A stretch of 64,000 nucleotides of DNA from WJKG01 sp964627305. GTDB lineage: Bacteria; Zixibacteria; MSB-5A5; GN15; FEB-12. Of this stretch, positions 63,004 to 64,000 are shown in pieces (the stretch's first letter is position 1; every line of letters begins with the position of its first letter). Both the position numbers and the translations under genes were made by a program. The notes beneath the pieces are model-generated. The model did no database searches, was not told the origin of the DNA, and worked only from the letters and a program-made list of their open reading frames with translations. Location of the stretch: assembly GCA_964627305.1 (NCBI GenBank), contig CAZVHP010000010.1:30464-94463 (forward strand), written 5' to 3'.

Positions 63004-63621
63004 TTATTGTTCTTTCGTTAATGATCGTTCGAGTAAACGCCAGATACGCGAAATCAGAACCTTGTCCGTTTTAGTCTGATTTGCTCCAATGGCCATGTGA
63101 CCGATGGCATATATTGCACCCAGAACCAACACACTGCTCTCCTCGTGCGAGATGTCCCGACTCAACAGACCGTCTGCTTTCGCCTGCTTTAGGCGGTCTA
63201 TCACAAAGTGTCTTGATCGTAGCTTGAACTCCGTCAAACGACTCTCTCTATCTGAGTTATTACCATTGGGAATAAGTATGCTGGTCAGTAGCAGTTTGGA
63301 GACTTCGGGGTGCTTAACAATCGCCTGAACTCGGGCCTCGAAAAACAAGCGTAGCGACTCGAGGGGATTATCAGCCCGCAGAGGGAAATCGGCAAAGATG
63401 ATCTCTTCGATTCTGTCCACGACACAATCGAGGATTTCTTCCATCGAACTGAAGTGACGAAATATCGAACCGCTGGCCAATCCCACCTCTGCACCAAGTC
63501 TGTCGGCTGTAAACTGACGTGACCCCTCTTTAGTGAGTATCTTCATGGCGGCATCTACAATTTCGACCTGCCTGATTTCAGTCGATTTTCTGGACTGTTT
63601 CTGTTTGTCTGTGTTTTTCAT
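63004..63621 (-). CDS. TetR/AcrR family transcriptional regulator
   Basis: A 205-residue regulator. The N-terminal helix-turn-helix (EIVDAAMKILTKEGSRQFTADRLGAEVGLASGSIFRHFSSMEEILDCVV) is classic TetR; the C-terminal ligand domain is helical and family-typical. I chose the ATG at 63621; the frame extends to a GTG at 63669 but that stretch contains a palindromic operator candidate. It is 16 bases upstream of the hemerythrin gene and probably controls that gene together with itself. Confidence 0.87.
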   Translation of the reverse strand: MKNTDKQKQSRKSTEIRQVEIVDAAMKILTKEGSRQFTADRLGAEVGLASGSIFRHFSSMEEILDCVVDRIEEIIFADFPLRADNPLESLRLFFEARVQAIVKHPEVSKLLLTSILIPNGNNSDRESRLTEFKLRSRHFVIDRLKQAKADGLLSRDISHEESSVLVLGAIYAIGHMAIGANQTKTDKVLISRIWRLLERSLTKEQ

Positions 63622-63634
63622 GACCACAATATAA

Positions 63635-63654
63635 GCAAGTAAGTATTTGCTTGC
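63635..63654. promoter_or_regulatory. Palindromic operator candidate upstream of the TetR gene
   Basis: GCAAGTAAGTATTTGCTTGC is a 20-bp inverted repeat with only two mismatched pairs, ending 14 bases before the chosen ATG. Size and position fit a TetR-dimer operator for autoregulation. Confidence 0.6.
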
Positions 63655-63760
63655 AAGTACAATCTTCACTTTTTTGTAGATTATTTGGCTGGGAATTATT
63701 CTGTGTTATTTGGAGTGCAACCTATTATATATCAAGTAGATAAGGTTGATCGATGACCTG

Positions 63761-63958
63761 TCATTGCTTTGCTGGTAGGCGTTTCCAGGTGAAGGATTTC
63801 TTGAAAAAGAGCAGTTTTATTTCGATTTTCAGGTGATCTTTGTCAATCAGTGTCAGTTTTGGGGAAACCGTTTTTCCTTTTCTGTGGGCATACAGTTTCC
63901 CATCCTTCCAACAGTCCTTTCCATCGAATTTATAACTCTTCAGGATGAATCGCCCCGG
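63761..63958 (-). pseudogene. 3' fragment of an unrecognised, apparently frameshifted gene
   Basis: On the minus strand an open frame without a start codon encodes a lysine-rich, plausibly genuine C-terminus (SYKFDGKDCWKDGKLYAHRKG... ending FTWKRLPAKQ). A stop at 63959-63961 precedes it in frame, while the neighbouring frame stays open upstream (…TKTVSGITGA…), suggesting a frameshift near 63930-63955. The gene continues beyond the window. Family not recognised. Confidence 0.4.
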
Positions 63959-64000
63959 TTATACCGGAGACTGTTTTAGTTGAGTCAGGCCACGTGGACC

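Overview
The window reads as a chromosomal segment of a Gram-negative, didermic bacterium with fairly high GC. It carries two TonB-dependent receptors, an outer-membrane porin, RND efflux, lipoprotein and signal-peptide proteins, a type IX secretion (Por) C-terminal sorting domain, and a secreted protein ending in paired dockerin-like calcium repeats. That combination points to the FCB superphylum. A candidate phylum such as Zixibacteria is my best guess, but it is inferred from protein style and not proven. No rRNA, tRNA, CRISPR array or intact insertion sequence was seen.

Layout. 1-4.1 kb: the end of a CusB-type adaptor and a complete CusA-type heavy-metal RND pump. 4.2-7.3 kb: three solitary genes, namely a small protein kinase-like protein, a degenerate NADAR domain fused to TPR helices, and a phosphodiester glycosidase-like secreted protein. 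7.4-21 kb: a long minus-strand block that looks like a stress, dormancy or energy-limitation module. It holds an AI-2E-type permease, a P2-type cation ATPase, a D-2-hydroxyacid dehydrogenase, an orphan ATP-synthase epsilon-like protein, PEP synthase, a degenerate receiver protein, a sigma-54 activator with an apparent N-terminal frameshift, a DUF72 protein, an HPF-cold-shock fusion, a small membrane protein and a six-BON-domain periplasmic protein. 21.5-32.2 kb: a tightly packed alpha-glucan/trehalose operon (glgB, treZ, a GH57/DUF3536 gene, treY, malQ), followed by a GAF-PAS-PAS-LuxR regulator preceded by three tandem DNA repeats. 34.5-39.2 kb: porin, periplasmic binding protein and chemoreceptor. 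39.4-41.9 kb: a MITE-like inverted-repeat segment, a caspase-like lipoprotein and a KAS III-like enzyme. 42.2-46.3 kb: a TPP-riboswitch-controlled TonB receptor plus sodium:solute symporter, a probable thiamine uptake unit with a near-consensus promoter. 46.8-51.8 kb: a second TonB receptor and a secreted dockerin-repeat protein. 52.4-60.4 kb: a CBS protein, a SLC13 permease with an unusual C-terminal Ig/cadherin-like domain, a DUF4397 protein with a Por sorting tail, a fasciclin protein divergent from a MerR-B12 regulator, a second hydroxyacid dehydrogenase and DoxX.

At about 60,856 there is a sharp junction. A NarL-type response regulator on the plus strand loses its output domain, and a DUF2188-like small gene on the minus strand, directly downstream of lexA, loses all but its first residues at the same point. 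The DNA to the right (LexA, DUF6448, hemerythrin, TetR, a broken gene) is visibly more AT-rich. It is either a horizontally acquired segment or an assembly join.

No single dramatic new defence or mobile system is evident. The most original items are the two-sided truncation at 60.86 kb, the NADAR-TPR protein, the frameshifted sigma-54 activator, the iteron-like repeats before the PAS-LuxR regulator, the orphan epsilon subunit in the stress block, and the SLC13-Ig fusion.
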